Of a stretch of 64,000 nt of DNA, positions 62,925 through 64,000 are shown piece after piece. Each line of letters opens with the position of its first letter. Position 1 is the stretch's first letter. The notes under the pieces are model-generated. The model searched no databases. It was given only the letters and a program-made list of their open reading frames with translations, and was not told where the DNA came from. Source of the stretch: Cupriavidus sp. AU9028 (GTDB taxonomy: Bacteria > Pseudomonadota > Gammaproteobacteria > Burkholderiales > Burkholderiaceae); the NCBI RefSeq assembly GCF_019795295.1, contig NZ_JAIMCG010000005.1, positions 124,001 to 188,000 of the forward strand. Reading direction: 5' to 3'. The position numbers and the translations under genes were made by a program.

Positions 62925-64000
62925 ATGACGCACCCCACCGTCAGTGCCGGCGCAGTCCGGTCCCCTGTGTCGGATGAGATCGACGATGCCCTGCCGAAGG
63001 GCCAGGGCGCCGGACCGCGCTTCAGCCGTCTGCGCCGCCGCACGAGCGGCACGCTTGCGCTGCTGGCGTTGACATCGCTGGCCGTGACCATGCCGGCCCC
63101 GGCCTGGGCCGCGTATCCCGACAAGCCCCTGAAGCTGGTGATTCCCTATCCCCCCGGTGGCGCGACCGACGTGATCGGCCGCATCGTCGCCGCGCGCCTG
63201 GGCGATGCGCTGGGGCAGCAGGTGGTGGTGGAGAACCGCGGCGGTGCCGGCGGCAATATCGGCGCCGAGGCGGTGGCGCGCGCGGAGCCGGATGGTTATA
63301 CGCTGCTGATGGGGGCGCTGACCTCGCACTCGACGATGGCCACGCTGGAAAAGGGCCGCCTGCGTTACGATCTGCTGAAGGACTTCACGCCGGTGATGGT
63401 GGTCGGCTCGGTGCCGCTGGTGGTGGTCGTCAATCCGAAGCTGCCGGTGCAGACGCTGCCGGAGCTGGTGCAGTATGGCAAGTCCAATCCGGGCAAGCTG
63501 AACTACGCCTCGTCCGGGCCGGGCGCCCCGCAGCGCATGGCCGCGGAAATCCTGCGCAAGGAAGGCGGCATCGACATGGTCCACGTTCCCTACAAGGGCA
63601 GCGGCCCGGCGATGACCGATCTGGTCGGGGGGCAGGTCAACATGATGGTCGAGACGGTGCCGGCGGCACAGCCCTTCATCAAGTCCGGGCAACTTCGTCC
63701 ACTGGCGGTCACCACGCCCAAGCGGATTTCGATGCTGCCCGACGTGCCCGCTGCCGCGGAGCTCGGCATGGGCGTGCTCGATGTGGCCTCCACCTTCGGG
63801 GTACTCGCGCCGGCCGGCACGCCAGCCGACGTGGTGCAGAAGCTGAACCGCGCGCTTGCGCAGATCCTGAAGATGCCGGACGTCAAGACGCAGTTCCTCG
63901 GCCAGGGCGTGTACGCGGCGGAACCCACGGATCCCGCGCAGGCGGGCGAGCGACTGCGCGCGGAAGTGAACCGGTGGGCCAAGGTGATCGACGACGCCGG
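62925..64000 (+). CDS. Bug/TctC-family receptor protein, cut by window end
   Basis: The frame starts at ATG 62925 behind AGGAG and runs 358 codons to the window edge without a stop. After an unusually long leader of about 64 residues (signal peptide near 40-63, LLALTSLAVTMPAPAWA), the mature part has YPDKPLKLVIPYPPGGATDVIGR, RAEPDGYTLLMGALTSHS and VHVPYKGSGPAMTDLVGGQV, typical of Bug proteins. The last residues visible, EVNRWAKVIDDAG, match the family C-terminus, so only about 5-10 residues should be missing. It likely binds the substrate of the upstream transporter cluster or a product acid. Confidence 0.92.
   Translation, partial: MTHPTVSAGAVRSPVSDEIDDALPKGQGAGPRFSRLRRRTSGTLALLALTSLAVTMPAPAWAAYPDKPLKLVIPYPPGGATDVIGRIVAARLGDALGQQVVVENRGGAGGNIGAEAVARAEPDGYTLLMGALTSHSTMATLEKGRLRYDLLKDFTPVMVVGSVPLVVVVNPKLPVQTLPELVQYGKSNPGKLNYASSGPGAPQRMAAEILRKEGGIDMVHVPYKGSGPAMTDLVGGQVNMMVETVPAAQPFIKSGQLRPLAVTTPKRISMLPDVPAAAELGMGVLDVASTFGVLAPAGTPADVVQKLNRALAQILKMPDVKTQFLGQGVYAAEPTDPAQAGERLRAEVNRWAKVIDDA

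Overview
The window looks like a chromosomal segment of a high-GC betaproteobacterium of the Burkholderiaceae, most like Cupriavidus or Ralstonia. The grounds are strong G/C bias at third codon positions, three Bug/TctC-type periplasmic receptors, several CaiB/BaiF CoA-transferases and acyl-CoA dehydrogenases, many LysR regulators next to catabolic genes, and short GAGAGGGG palindromes just after stop codons. I saw no rRNA, tRNA, CRISPR, integrase or transposase.

Layout. 1-5.1 kb: start of a fumarase/aspartase-family gene, a membrane diguanylate cyclase, an EAL protein, a DMT exporter and a small Cys-rich protein. 5.7-9.9 kb: CoA-transferase, citramalyl-CoA-lyase-like, MaoC-type hydratase and acyl-CoA dehydrogenase genes, an arrangement like the itaconate/mesaconate pathway. 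10-16.3 kb: a patatin, then a Fur-box-preceded run of PepSY membrane protein, DUF2271 protein with a flavinylation motif, DUF4198 protein, ApbE and a membrane-anchored flavodoxin/NADPH reductase; I read this as a trans-membrane electron-transfer system tied to iron. 16.4-21.4 kb: thioesterase, GntR regulator with TPP enzyme, histidine phosphatase and enoyl-CoA hydratase. 21.5-31.2 kb: orphan EF-G, MscS-type channel and the spoVR-yeaH-prkA stress operon. 31.2-32.3 kb is a 1.1-kb gene-free stretch.

32.3-41.2 kb: LysR, MmgE/PrpD, then a LysR divergent from a split AtuA pair plus Bug receptor, AMP nucleosidase and OmpW. 41.5-44.0 kb: feoA-feoB plus a Cys-rich small membrane protein, behind a Fur box. 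44.2-47.4 kb: thiol dioxygenase, LysR, DnaJ-like protein and DUF378 protein. 47.6-51.8 kb: acyl-CoA dehydrogenase, Bug receptor and CoA-transferase. 52.4-57.6 kb: eutBC, LysR divergent from an acyl-CoA dehydrogenase, and a MarR-like protein. 57.9-58.35 kb: an unrecognised gene directly behind a textbook LexA box. 58.6-64 kb: NCS1 transporter, Asp/Glu/hydantoin racemase, RidA, GntR and a Bug receptor cut by the window end, suggesting uptake and breakdown of a cyclic ureide or nucleobase-like compound.

The strongest candidates for a second look are the flavinylated DUF2271 electron-transfer cluster, the SOS-boxed orphan gene at 57942-58313, an orphan minus-strand terminator at 3581-3613 with no gene assigned to it, and a 16-bp motif (GCAGAAACGGGTACGC) found five times between genes. 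All functions come from reading the sequence by eye; no database search was run.
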